Assembly (NCBI GenBank): GCA_025602905.1
Contig: JAHLKI010000015.1
Location: 558,001 to 622,000, forward strand
Direction: 5' to 3'
Length of the DNA stretch: 64,000 bases
DNA from: Phlyctochytrium arcticum
Taxonomy: Eukaryota > Chytridiomycota > Chytridiomycetes > Chytridiales > Chytridiaceae
The position numbers were made by a program, and so were the translations under genes. The notes beneath the pieces are model-generated. The model did no database searches and was not told the DNA's origin. It was given only the letters and a program-made list of their open reading frames with translations. Below are positions 10,184 to 22,263 of the stretch, one piece after another. Every line of letters begins with the position of its first letter. The stretch's first letter is position 1.

Positions 10184-11390
10184 CTACAATTTATTGGTGA
10201 CATTCTTGGTACGCCTCCAGCTGTACTGGTCAATTCCGTGTTCTGGGGTGACCCGAAGAATTGCGCCTACAATTTATGTTTAGTAAGACGCACAATATGT
10301 GCTAGTCAAAACAATGTTATACCAGCGAGTCCCTCGTCTTCAATGCCTTGCATAAACGCATCAATAACAACATCGACTGGTACCATATTGGCCGTGATTT
10401 TTTTGAACCCTTCGCCAAAGTTTTTGACGCCCTCATCGATGATGCCCGTTGGAGAAAACGAAGGTGCAATAGCGTTCACACGAATATTGTGTGACTTGCC
10501 GAAGCGCTCGCAGGAGCGAGTAAAGTGAACGACGCCACCCTTGGCAGCAGCGTAAACAGGCTGCCATGGCTGAACGTCGAAATGTGTCAGTACTGACCAT
10601 TGCGCAATAGGTACAGTGTGTTTGAACTATACCTGCGGGTAAAGCCCAGCTAGCGAGGCAGTATTGATGATGACTCCTGGCCTCTTCTCCTTGATGAACT
10701 CTGTCAAAGCAAGACGAGTGCCAATGATAACAGCCTCCAAGTCAATGCGAAGCACGCTGATCCATCGGTCTTGAAGTCTTACTATCAGCTGGAGCGTAAA
10801 CGAGGTCGGAAAATCCAACAACTACCTTCGGTGTCTTCTGTAAACGACTTTCCTTCACCAATTCCCGCATTGTTTACGACAATCTATGGAAGAACAAGCA
10901 TGCGTGATGAATGTCAATCGATTGAAAGAAGGGCACATCTGGCGCAACTTACATCGAATGTTCCGAAACTAGATTTGGCAAGGTCAAAAAGCTTCTGCTG
11001 ATGCTCTTTCTTGGTGACATCACAGACGGTAAAGACAGCAGAACCTTGCTTTCTGCACATAATGTTTGAGCATGGAAGATGCGTATAAGAAGAGGTAGAA
11101 CATACTTGGCATTCAGCTCTTTAGTAACCGCCTGTCCCGTAGCCTCGTTAATATCGCCCAGCACGACCTTGGCCCTTCAAGAAATAAGAGAATTAGCACT
11201 CGTCACCGGGGCCCATGGGCTAGAGGAAGCTGTACCAACCCTTGGTCAACCAGACGAGCCGCTAAGTGGATAGAGGGGGAAGGTCAGTCGATATGAACAA
11301 AGACTCACGAAAGAAGTTACGCGTACCAAGTGCTTTGCCGAAGCCGGACGATGCTCCTGTGATGATGGCTACCTTTCCATTGACTTTCAT
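10184..11390 (-). CDS. Short-chain dehydrogenase/reductase (SDR)
   Basis: NAD(P)-dependent oxidoreductase with a Rossmann fold, classical SDR. The ATG at 11390 starts MKVNGKVAIITGASSGFGKA (TGxxxGxG cofactor loop). Further exons give AKVVLGDINEATGQAV, TVCDVTKKEHQ, the NNAG motif (VVNNAGIGEG), GVIINTASLAGLYP (catalytic Ser region), and PVYAAAKGGVVHFTRS with the YxxxK catalytic pair, then RVNAIAPSF. The last intron (about 10270-10330) joins DEGLAG to AILRVTPEHGIDQY. It resembles 15-hydroxyprostaglandin-dehydrogenase-like fungal SDRs, but the substrate cannot be told. The protein ends in NKL, a weak match to a peroxisomal targeting tripeptide. At least six introns are present. Confidence 0.88.
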
Positions 11391-11804
11391 GATTGTGTTT
11401 CTGGCCGGATGAGGTGGGATAATTGCCAGGTCGTTTCCGACGGTTCGCCGGTTATATAGAATGTCATCCCGGTTGATTTGAATTGCCGGACGGCTCTGCT
11501 TTGAGGCGTGCTTGAGTAAGCTCAAACTCCGTCGAAAGCGCCTTCAGGCTCCAGGCAACTTTGTCTAGTTTGTGTCTCAGAACGTCCCTCCAGTCAACAC
11601 ATTGGTTGGGATAGAGATACCTTACCTTACCGAGGTTCCTGCTCCACAATGGCGCCGAAATTAAGCTTGCGCCAAACCCAAAGTTGTCAATCAATCTGGC
11701 TTTAAGGTTAACCTTCGGACGATTAAATCTCCCCGATATATCCAGAAGTTGTCACAATGTCCTAATCAAGTCGGTCGTGTTGCTCACCGGAAAAGTATAC
11801 CGTT
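11391..11804. other. Divergent promoter region, SDR and coiled-coil gene
   Basis: About 410 bases between two divergent ATGs. An open minus-strand frame runs through 11464-11694 but has no ATG or family signature, so I treat it as chance. No distinctive site is seen. Confidence 0.4.
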
Positions 11805-14800
11805 ATGCTCAAATTCAGGCGTCAAGAACGACTCAGCGAAAATGTTACGAGGTCTTTCTCAAACCTTTCTACCCGATCTGGCTCCTCTTCACAACTAGCA
11901 CCTCCTTCCCTGACCTCACCTACCAAGCGAGAACGACATAGCGTTAGTGGACCCGGCGCCGGAAAAGCCATCTCTCATGATCAGATTTCGGCACCGACTA
12001 GAAGAGTCTCGCAAGCAAATGTTGTTCAAGAGGCACCCTCAGAAACAGATTGGCGCACAAAGGTCGTATGGACTCGCCATTACCAATCGGTAGAGAATAT
12101 GATGCATCAGCGGTATGAGCGTCAAATGCCAAAAACAAGGTAGCTTACAACTTTATATCGCTCATTAATCCTCAAGAGTAAATGTGCCTTAGTAAGCTAC
12201 TCAAGGACGTAAAGAACTCTGACATTGTGGTACTTCAAGCGAGTCTTGAAGAAATCTTTGCAAAGCTGCAAAGAAGGATCGGTTCGCTCCTTTAGTACCT
12301 GCTGGAAGGATAAAAACTTATCAGTACTTGTGTAGACCAGTTGGGAGACCAGATGGATAAAGCAGACGCAGAATACCTTCTCAGTCGTTACTTCAATGAC
12401 TTTGTCCAAGCTCTGAAAAGCTATCTTAGAGATGTAAGCTGTCGCTTCTTACTTTTAAGCCTCCACCGATCATTTTGTTTATTTAATCTGTGCAAGTGCT
12501 TCTCAGATGGCGGTGAGGATATGCAACCAATACCATCTGGGATTATGGGCGATTGGAAGAAGCTCACACGGCAAGTCGCACAGTGGAATCGCGCGTACAT
12601 GGAGCATCTGGTTCCTGGCAAACGCTATACTCTTATCAGACCCTCGCAACTGATATACGCTGCAGGAACATCTTAGAAAACGTGATAGCATCTTGCGGGC
12701 CTTCACTCAGCAATTTGAGCAGATTGAGGAAGAGAACTACATACTGAAGGACATTCTGGACAAATCCAGTACTAATGACAGTTGTGAGATCACCATAACT
12801 AGAATATATCAACGGGAGGTTGAGCCGAAGCCAAAGGTTGGCGTTAAATTTTACGAACAATGCAGTATGACTTCACCTGACCGCCTACGAATTAGATTGC
12901 CCATAAAGAAACAAACACCACAGATATTCAAGCCCCGGACATTGTGTTGTCCGCCAAACCAGGAGTGATGGCCCGGACACTTAGCGCCGTGGAACTGATC
13001 CAGCAGACTGCGCCCTTTGCCGCATTGAAAGAATTTAGTGTCCCTGCACTTGCAGCTGCACTTAAAAGTTTAGGGGATGCCGACGCAGATACACGAATAA
13101 AAAGAGAACAGAGTGTCCGTTTCTCACACGAGAATGAAACGGTCGACCAGACACCTGTCTTGGAAATCGAACAACCACCAAACATAATATCAAGTCATCG
13201 CGTTAAGGAACTTCGCGATGCAGCAACACAGATGGATCTTCATTTCATCCCAGCCAGTACTGGGGATGACAAGCCGATCCCTTTGTTTCGTTCTCAAGAG
13301 ACGCAGGCAGAACTACCGGATGAGGAGAAAGAGCGATTAGCAATGCAAATTTTCTCAGTCGAGGCAAAGGTAATTAAACTAACCCTTGTGTCTGCTTCTT
13401 GGGCACCTTGTGACATTCTCCCACGCAGATAGAAAGTGCGCAGCAAGTTCACTTGGCTGAGGTAGAAACGTTGAAAGAAGGCTTTGTAACAGAAAAAATC
13501 GCCCTAGAACAAGAGAAGGAGGTGTGACATAGTCGCTAATATGTCTCTAATGCAAAAATAAAGCGACATTGTTAGGCTGTTGCGGCCACAAAGAATGTCG
13601 AAATCCAGGAATTGCACGAAAATGTGTCGAAAACGGTTGCCATCAACGGCCGGCTCGAAGATAAGATCAGAAAACTGGAAACTCAAATATCAGAAATGGA
13701 GGCATCCATGGGACAATCCAAGCGCAAGAGTAAGAATAGCGTTGTAAAAAGATCCATTACTAAAAACTTAAGACACTACTGTCCTAGATGAGGGGCTGGA
13801 ACAACATCTGCAGGATACCAAGATTAAGCTCCAAAAGATGGAAAAGGAGTTTATTGGCTCTACTGGCGCGCTTTCCCAATTGGAGTCCATGTACTTTACT
13901 GCCCTCGACAACATCCGGACCCTAGAGGGTGAACAAACTGCGCGCAATCGCCTTATGGCTGATTTGAAGGAACAACTGGGCAACATGGAGAAGGAGAAGG
14001 GCTATCTAGAACGGACCATGTCCGAATCAATCAAATCAGAGAAGGCGTCTTCAGCACGCGTCAAAGAATTAGAGGAAGAGCTATACGGCGCGCACAATGG
14101 TCACAATAAATTAGTTGACTCCAGCTTGGAGTTGGAACGCATGATGCAGATGACAGCTTCAAAAAATAAAGAGCTGACTGGAATGCTAAATGTTCTGATG
14201 AAATATCCTGATGCCAGCTTGGGCCACGAGATAACGTTGCAAGGTTAGTTGAATGTCACCATTACAAAGGTAATACTCTATCTGACCCTCGATCTCAGAC
14301 CTCACTTCGGACGACGAAGTGGATACTATTCTAAAGGAAATGATCAACAGCAATAACCTTCGAATCTCCTTGCTTGAGCAGAAAAACAACGAATTTCGCG
14401 TGCTGCGCCTTGGTCAATGTAAGTGAGCCGCATTAGTTATCTTCATTGGAAACTAATTGAGAACAACAGCGAGTCGCCAGAAAGGTCCTAATCTCAAGCG
14501 GCAAGCATCAAAAGATGTTCTGTACGATACTGAATCCGTGCAGCGTATATCGAACTCCTTAACCTTAAAACATTTGGAAGACCAAGCTGCAATGCGGGGT
14601 TCAGCTTCAGCGCTATCTGCAGCTCCATCTGCGAGTAAAGCAGCTCTTCGGTTCCGATCGGAAAACAGCTACAGCACTTCGGATTCCCGAGCGGGGTCGC
14701 CACAGCAGCGTATACCAGAGACTGACAGCCAAAGAGCACCACCACGTGTTACAACCGAGGCATGGGCTGAGTCTGGCACCTCGAACGGCGTTGGGCATCG

Positions 14801-15020
14801 GCATATACATCCTCCTGCGCCAAGTATCACCCGTTATCCACCTTCCGAACTCGTGGATGCCTATTTCGCAGAGAGGCCACATACCAAGAAACCGCTCCAA
14901 CAAACCCAGTTTACGATCCCGGGAGGAACACAATCACCGAAAGTTTATTCTTCACTGAAGCAACACCCCAGCTCGAGGCCAGGAAAAAAATTGTCCTGGA
15001 ATCTCTCGTCAAGATCTTGA
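11805..15020 (+). CDS. Coiled-coil protein of unknown function
   Basis: I do not recognise the family. The protein is about 830 residues, many exons, ATG at 11805 (MLKFRRQERLSENVTRSFSN). The Ser-rich N-terminus is followed by a helical region (QRRIDQLGDQMDKADAEYLL; WKKLTRQVAQWNRAYMEHL) and long coiled coils (RKRDSILRAFTQQFEQIEEE; the exons 13440-13740; and 13795-14250 with LQKMEKEF and RTLEGEQTARNRLMADLKEQ). The C-terminus is Ser/Pro/Arg-rich and disordered. Splice joins that keep the helix in register include the intron at about 12613-12668 (MEHL to EHLRKRD). Such a layout is common for centrosome, basal-body or cytoskeletal scaffolds. With flagellar genes in the same window that is a possibility, but nothing in the sequence proves it. 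Confidence 0.65.
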
Positions 15021-15130
15021 TTTGGATTTATTAATGATGTAAATCCGTCCCGTTCCCTGTGTAATATTGTACATAAAAGACAAATTCTCTAGAAGTGTGA
15101 ATGCACAATTTTTGTAACTTCACAGTATCG

Positions 15131-16307
15131 TTAGATGTATGGATGTGCAGATGCTGGGTTATGCTGATTATGAGGTGCGAGCAATGATTGGGCCTCCTCC
15201 CAGGCTGTAAGTGCTTGAGTGACGCGACTTTCGTCTCTAGGTATTCTTCCTACGTAGTTGCAAGGAGTAGCAATGAGGTCTTCAAATTCGCGGTGGAGAA
15301 CCAAGGTTTTCCGGAATGTGGTTTCGATGTCGTAACCGTAAATTGACCAGATCGACTGACTTGCTGTAGCAGGGGTCCGTTGGGACGATATGCGGGGGCT
15401 GGTACACCGGCGAGTGTAAGGAACATTCCGGGATCTTGACGGGTAGGAACCCTCACTCCTTGTCTTGTCCCGATATGCAGTCGGTCCATGGGGAGGAGGG
15501 TAGCTGGTAAAGTTTGGTGGTGAGTTACGATGCAGAGGATGGAGGCTGGGCCTAAAGTCTTGGGCGTGATGCGTGCGCGGCCATCTCGGTAGCGCCGGTG
15601 AGTTGTATGGCACATCGGGATGATGCTCTTTGTCGTAAACAGGTGACGCCCGACAGCAGGGTGGCGAGCGACTGCGCGAATGCGCAGGCATATAGGACTG
15701 TATAGGGATGAGAGGATGTAGTGTTGGAGTAGAGACTGTAGGAGTTGAATGATACGAGCGCGGAGGTGTCAATGAAGGTGAGTCGTTGCGATAGAGCAGG
15801 GCTTGTGGAGTAGGGCTAGCGAATGGAGAAGGTGTTACCGGCCTCCGGAAGACGTTTCTTTTCAACTCTTGAACGGCTACATTGTCAGTCGTATGGCTAC
15901 TTGGTATCCAAATTCTCGCACTCACTGTCTATCATCCATGTCCCAAACTCGGGAAAGTGGCGACCCAAGAACCACAGTTCGTCATTTATGGCCGAGGTCG
16001 AAGGTGGAGCACAGTTGAAAGCCGTCATCAACCAGTCCATCACATGGTATATAAGCTCATCAGCATCCCTAAAGGTACCTTTAAGAAGTGAGGGAGATGA
16101 TAGGGAACGAGGGTGTCTTACCGCATCTGAGAGAGCCCTGCGAAACCGTTTCCTGCCCATTGTTCAAAAATCTATCGTAGAGACGATCAGCAGGATGCCA
16201 TGCCGATACGCAGATACGCAAAACAATTCTACCTGATATATCTGCTGACTGAAGGGAGGGGGCGCTTGAATCTTTCTCCGTCTTGAATTTTTCTCGTATG
16301 CTAACAT
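15131..16307 (-). CDS. Uncharacterised protein with helical N-terminus and Pro/Ser/Arg-rich tail
   Basis: Family not recognised. Four exons can be joined in frame. The ATG at 16307 gives MLAYEKNSRRRKIQAPPPFS; an intron at about 16234-16174 leads to IFEQWAGNGFAGLSQMR; the next intron leads to DADELIYHVMDWLMTAFNCA and NDELWFLGRHFPEFGTWMID; the last leads to VQELKRNVFRRPVTPSPFAS. The first ~95 residues look folded and helical. The remaining ~245 are low-complexity, rich in Pro, Ser, His and Arg, with many SP/TP sites that could be kinase targets (for example TPSPFASPTP). It converges on the coiled-coil gene with about 110 bases between stops. The clean in-frame joins argue that it is real. Confidence 0.6.
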
Positions 16308-16693
16308 CCTGGGTTCCCCTCATAGATCTGATGCCGTTTATTTATCTACGGCTAGAACCTCCAAGCAAGCTTGTAGATGCCGATATATTCTATAGCGGGG
16401 TCTCGCTATTCAAAAGGACATTATGGATTGGTTTGATAAAGGTCTCGAAGGAGATTATCACAAGCTCTACTACTATCTTTCCCAGACGATTTGGAGGGAT
16501 GGTAAATTTCTGGGACCGGGGTTTCGCTTACTACATTTGCTCACGTGAGTGTTGGACCGCGACTTTCCACAATTGACTTTCCCGACACGTCTCAACGGCG
16601 GTGACAAACGACGAGATTGTCCTATAGACAACCTTTGCTCCTCTTAAATCTCTGCTACACTCTTGATCGGCTCTCAAGGCGCTATTATCCGGT
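16308..16693. other. Divergent promoter region, 15131 gene and VPS53
   Basis: About 390 bases between divergent ATGs. A 97-codon plus-strand open frame (16283-16576) has no signature and sits in this promoter, so I do not call it. No other feature is seen. Confidence 0.4.
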
Positions 16694-19600
16694 ATGGCGA
16701 CCGAAGTCGTACTCGACTTTTCAGGCACAGGCTTCGACAATGATGACGGGCAACTGGAAACACTTCAACTTAGCCTTGAGCTTGACTGTGCCCTGACAAA
16801 GGTCTTTGAGAACAAAGATCCTCTAGATTCAAGTGATTTTGACCCTTTGGAATACATAAATTTGATGTTCCCGGATGGTCAGTCATATAACCGGTTGATG
16901 CTTTGAGTTTCGTGTTTGTTTATTTACTTTTGAAATTTTGCAGAGGAGAGCTTGGCTCAAGCTGAATCGGTATTGGGGAAGCTTCACGAAAGAATAAAGC
17001 AAATGGATCGAGAAATGCATGAACTTGTCAGGGGACAACTCGATTCGGGGGAGAGAGGAAAGAAGGAGATTGAAGCTACCCAATTTGCGATTCAAGTAGG
17101 ACGCTTTGCGGAAGAGTGGACATCTGAAGTTTGGAGGCTGATGGCAGAATTTAGGAGTTGTTCAACAACATAAAACGAATCAAGAGTCAAGCAGCAAGTT
17201 CTGAGCGTATGGTGCAAGAGATTACGCGTGACATCAAATCGCTTGACCATGCCAAGAAGAACTTGACGTCTTCCGTGACAGTCTTAAGGCGGTTGCAGAT
17301 GTTGGGTATGTGCTTCGAAGATGCTTTAGCGAGGGAAGACATACATTAAATGGGAATTTCTTAGTAACTGCTGTCGAACAATTGCGGGGAGTGACCGAAA
17401 AGAAAAAATACGTCGAAACAGCTCAGCTGCTGCAGGTAATCAAATGTCCAGTTATGTATGACTGAATACGTATAAACCGGCACTCTCAGGTGGTGAACCA
17501 ATTGCTTGAGCATTTCAAGTCTTATCGTAGTGTGGATCAGATCGCTCGCTTTCTGGATGCTATCGCGCAGCTCCAGATGACGATACGGCGGCAGATCTTC
17601 CATGACTTTGATAACGGGTAAGACTCCTCCAATTTTACTCCTAATGCTCAATATCTCAACCATCCTCTGCAGCTTTAGTGGTGCCCTGAGAAGCAGTATT
17701 GGTCAACTGAGCGACGCATGCCTGGTTATCAACATTCTGGATGGGGACGCCAAGTATGATTTACTTCAAAAGGAAAAAGCCTTTACCCGCTGACACATTA
17801 TTGAACAGGAAAGCGCTGATTGATTGGTATTGTGAGCTTCACCTTAAGGATTACCGCAGCATTTTCCGAAGTAATCCGGAGGTGGGAAAGTACTGTAGCT
17901 TCGGCGTTCCCACGTGATTACGTCCAGCACATCTGATCAAACTGCGGCAAATAGGTGGCGGGTTTGGGAGATGTATCTCGTCGGTATGCCTGGATCAAAA
18001 GGCTGCTAAAGACACACGATGAAGAGCATGCTGTCATCTTTCCACCCGAATGGAAAATTGCAGAGGCACTTTGCGAAAAGTTTTGTCAGGATACTCGGTA
18101 CGTTTGGATGAGTTTTTTCTGTTTCCGATGCGATCGCAGCTGAATCTCACAACTTTGATGCAGTCGGGACTTGGGAGAAGTGCTGGCCAAGGCAGATAGT
18201 AACATGGATGTAAAAGTCATGCTTCAAGCACTGCAAACCTCAATCGAGTTTGAAGGAAAACTCTTTACTCGTTTCGGACCAAAGGTAGTGATGAATGGCA
18301 ACTTCGCTAACGCGCTACATCACTCTGTGTGCTGATTCAGTGTTTAATAACAGAACTTTGAGGAAGAGGGAATCAACGCTAAAATCAAGGCAGATTCCAA
18401 ATTCTACAAAATTATATCCTCCGTGTTCGATCCCTATTTGCGGCATTACGTGGAGATGGAAGACAAGTGAGTGAGCTTGCCCAGCCTACTACGAATCGAG
18501 TATTGACATTTGTCACAGAGCGCTCAGTGATATCATGGACCAGTACCGTGCTCGACCAATTCTCCAGGAAGAAGAAAGCGTCTTATCCTCAAGTACAGAT
18601 CTATTCTACTTGTACCGACAGACATTAGTACAATGTGCCAAGCTATCTACAAACAAACCCTTTCTGGATCTGGTGAGACTCTTTGGAAAATGGTTGAGGC
18701 AGTACTCGGAACTGCTACAGGCCAAACTCCCAAAGTAGGTTCTACCGATCCGGTTTGCGAATGCCCTAAGGACTTAACTAGTCTTCCGAGCAGAGATGAT
18801 AAAAAGGCAATCAGTGAAGACGAAATAAGAACCGCTTGTTTGATCATCAATACCGCAGACTATTGCACCACCACTACCAGTCAGGTGGGAACTTTCCAGG
18901 CTTTTGCACATTGACGTTTGCGCTAATTCCAAAAAATAGCTTGAAGAAAAGCTGGCGGAAAAAATCGATGAAGAGTTTCGACCACTAGTCAACTTCAACC
19001 GTGAACGTGACTCCTTCCTCGAGTACGTGCCCTCATGTTTGCAGAGCTGATCAAATAACAATGTCACTCATTCACGCTCCAGTGTAGCAACAGCTGGCAC
19101 AAAATTCCTTGTTCACGGTGTTGAAAACTGTGTAGAGCCGGCATTGAACGCCATGCTGCGGCGCCCATGGGGATCAATTGAAGCTGTTGGAGATCAGTCC
19201 GAATACGTGTCAATGATTGCGCAGGCGCTTTCTGGTACAGTGGGGACAGTTCGAAAGTCATTTGCGACGAATACAAAGTACTTTCGGACGTTTTGTGACA
19301 AATTTGCTGAGTGAGTTGACTACTCCCCAACTCTTTGAATCGTCATTGCTGATCCTTATTCTGTTAGGACAATTCTCACACGCTATTACAATAACATCTT
19401 CAAGTGCAAACCAATCTCCGAAGTTGGAGCCGAACAGGTACGTCTGATATTTCACATTTACGAAATAGATATTTTGACGATTCTGGTTTTAGTTATTACT
19501 GGATACCCATGCTCTCAAAACCATTCTGACACAGATGGTAAACATCAACTCACAAGGACCGGCCCAGCCTCCAGCACTGTAAGTTGAGGAAATTCTTGTT

Positions 19601-20067
19601 ATTGACGGCACGCCCTAATCTTCTATTTAGATATGTCAAAATTTTGGGCAAGTCCGTTGCCAAGTTAGAACAATTACTGAAGGTCGTACTTCGACCATAC
19701 CAACCAGTGGAGGGGATTGTCGAAACATATCTACTCCTGCACACCGATCATAGCATTTCAAACTTTCAAAAGATTCTGGAGTTGAAGGTGCAGTAGTTCT
19801 CATTACTATCAAGATCTACATAAAACTAAATACAATGTTAAGGGTCTGAAGCGGCAGGAGCATCAAATAGTGCTTGAAGCATTCCAACGGCGTATCAGCA
19901 TGGAGGTAGGCACCAATCCTTCTACGAGTGGGAGCACTGCCAATCTGTCTGGATCAACGCCTGATATTCAAACCTTCGCGCCTTCCACACCCGGAGGGTC
20001 AACAACGGGAGCCAAATTTGAGATGGGATTCCGAAAATTTGTAGCTGGAATGAATATGAAAAGATAA
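16694..20067 (+). CDS. VPS53: VPS53, subunit of the GARP/EARP tethering complex
   Basis: Golgi/endosome tethering subunit acting with VPS51, 52 and 54 in retrograde vesicle capture. The ATG at 16694 precedes about 60 residues ending in the family hallmark [13 protein letters not shown]. The next exons give [20 protein letters not shown], an N-terminal coiled coil ([40 protein letters not shown]) and VTAVEQL. Later exons carry [37 protein letters not shown], the [16 protein letters not shown] region, [18 protein letters not shown] and [12 protein letters not shown]. The C-terminus is [21 protein letters not shown] then a Ser/Thr/Gly-rich tail. Around a dozen introns of roughly 50-75 bases are present. 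Total is about 880 residues, a normal size for the family. Confidence 0.93.
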
Positions 20068-20138
20068 TATGTGGTAGCCAGAATCACTGTTTCAGGAATC
20101 CCAGTTCCTGCACAAATTCAATTAGCGAAGATATTCAT

Positions 20139-21751
20139 CTATCCCGCAGCAAACAGAAGAAATACCGTGAGAGAGCTGCGCAGCGCATCGATTGTCTTCT
20201 CAATGTGTTTCTTTTTATCGTCGACGGCACTTACGTTCATCTGTAAACTAAAATTTAGCTCTTGCGATACATATCAAGCACCAAGGCAAAGCTTACGTGG
20301 CCAATACGGAAGTATTCAGTGGCGTGTTTGGGGTGGAGACCTCCAGCTACTACAATGCCGTTGGCTCCCATCTTTTGCAGCAGTTCTGCGCCTTTGACGC
20401 CCTCGGGATAATATATGGCGGTCAGCGTGTGGGCGGCTGCTTCCTCACTGACAGGGACCTAAAAACGCGGAGTAAGACTGCGTACACTTTTCTGCAAGCC
20501 ATCTTTGACATACAATCTTCAGTCCCATGTCTTTGGCCGCATTCTTGATTCTTTGAGACGCCTCCTTGTGTTTATTAAATCGTGCGTCCAGCCCTTGCGC
20601 CAAAATCTGTTTCAAGCTGGTCTCCAACGCGAGAATCAATTGTACGGCAGGTGTAGCGAAGTAGGAGGGCTGGCCTGCTTCGTATTTTTGCATGATCGGC
20701 AACCACTTTTTGAATGAGCCGAAATATGTGCGTGGCTCAGCCTTGCGGTTCGCGGCAGTTTCTAAGGCACGCTCACTGACGACCATCACCGCCAAACCTG
20801 GTGGTGTGCCAAGGGCTTTCTGACTAGCCGTCAAGACTACATCCAAGCCTGTTCAAGTTGACTGTCAGTATCTCGTGTTTGGCCCACTGCAACGTTGTAC
20901 ATGTCACTAACCCCATTCCTGCTGTTTAATATCCTCTCCACCAACCGAGCAGACTCCGTCAACAACGAGGAGAGTGTCGGGTGATAGTGCCGAAATCTGC
21001 TTGGCAACTTTCTCAATGTCCACAATGACCGATGTGGATGTATCCACGTGCGTCATGGTAACCATTTTGAAGTGTTTTTGAGATTTGAACGCGTCGGCAA
21101 TCTCTTGCTCAGTCGGGCGGTCGCCGAACTTGGCACGCACATGGGTAACTTTTGCTCCATAAACTTCCAGACTAGTCAAGTTTAGAAAAAGGGTGATTTA
21201 ATATGAGGAAAAATTGAAACATACCATTCACCGAACCAGTCTCCAAAGACGCCTGTGTTGATGACAAGCACATGTTCGCCCGGCTCCACCAGGTTGGCGG
21301 CTACCATGTCCCAAGCCAGTGTTCCCGATCCGGCCACAACAAAGGGTTGTCCTTTCTGGAGATTCCAAAGGAGATCAGCTGTTATTCAAGGTCTCAAGTG
21401 GTAAAGAGGATGTTTCTCACCGGCGCCTGGAAGACATCGCGCAGCAGAGTCAACGTGTTGCGGAAGGACTTGATAAAGTCAGGGGACACATGCGAAATCG
21501 CGTGGGTGCCCATAGCAGAAGTAACGGCCTCATCGAACTCGACGGGTCCTAAAGGTTGTTAGCTACTTTGTCCGGGTGTAGTTGTGGGACTTTGTACACG
21601 TCATACCAGGAATCATACACAATTTGGAGCTGTTGGTCGCCATTCTGGAAGCGAGAGGGAGGGCAATAGGAAGGATTGCTGAAGTTAAAGAGACGGTTTT
21701 AGTCTTGAAAGCTGCTTGTTTTAGACCTGAGCGATGCAGATGTCTCCACAT
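20139..21751 (-). CDS. AGXT: Alanine-glyoxylate / serine-pyruvate aminotransferase (PLP, class V)
   Basis: PLP-dependent class V aminotransferase converting glyoxylate with alanine or serine to glycine. Motifs in order: MIPGMT, GPVEFDEAVTSAMGTHAISH, FVVAGSGTLAWDMVAANLV, HVLVINTGVFGDWFGE, DTLLVVDGVCSVGGE (PLP-contacting Asp), LTASQKALGTPPGLAV (PLP-binding Lys), PAVQLILALETSLK and FRIGHMN. The ATG at 21751 begins MWRHLHRSGLKQAAFKTKTV, a basic, acid-free stretch of about 36 residues that looks like a mitochondrial presequence. A second ATG at 21643 (MATNSSKLCMIPG) would give a version without it. The last frame ends in a hydrophobic VFLLFAAG, not a peroxisomal SKL-type signal, unless a further splice exists. 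Confidence 0.9.
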
Positions 21752-22263
21752 AAAGATTTCGCAAGGAAACGGTGGCCAGGGAAGAGCCGGGACAAGTTTA
21801 ACCTGCTCGGCACGTGTGCTCCGTCTCGTCCCGGGAAATGACTTTTGATCAAAATTCTCACCCACCGAAATTCGTCAACGATTTTTAAATGCAAATTACA
21901 GCGAATCACACGGACGCTTCAAAGGGAAGCGTTCGAGGAGCTCATAAAGTACTATGCCAGCAAAGCAGAAACCTCGGTCGGTGGCCCGGAAAGCGTGGCA
22001 CATACTGCTGCTCCCGAGGCACCCCGTACAATGCCAGTTGCCCCGAACGCATGCATGATAATCCCTGGCCGTAGTAGATCCGCCGGAATTCTGCGTATTG
22101 CAGATGTGGATGTTTTGTGGCCTACGGTAAAGTAATGGCAAATGTTGCGATTGGGCCAGTTGGCAGCTTGCGCTAAGCCGCTCGGTCATCGCGTTGGAAC
22201 TTGAAATTGATCGCAGCAAAACATCTCAGAGAAAAAGAATCGGCTGCCCGTACAGAGTCCATT
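21752..22263. other. Divergent promoter region, AGXT and BtuF-like gene
   Basis: About 510 bases between two ATGs. Open frames exist on both strands (21845-22135 plus; 21896-22219 minus) but lack an ATG with family signature or clean splicing. I see nothing firm here beyond promoters and 5' leaders. Confidence 0.4.

Noticed and set aside
11464..11694. Minus-strand frame upstream of the SDR gene
   Set aside because: It has no ATG start and no splice connection to the SDR first exon, whose own ATG at 11390 begins the Rossmann motif.
16283..16576. 97-codon plus-strand frame upstream of VPS53
   Set aside because: It lies between two divergent ATGs, overlaps the first exon of the 15131-16307 gene and shows no motif.
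21845..22219. Overlapping plus and minus frames in the AGXT/BtuF-like spacer
   Set aside because: No ATG-led frame with a recognisable domain; best read as promoter and leaders.
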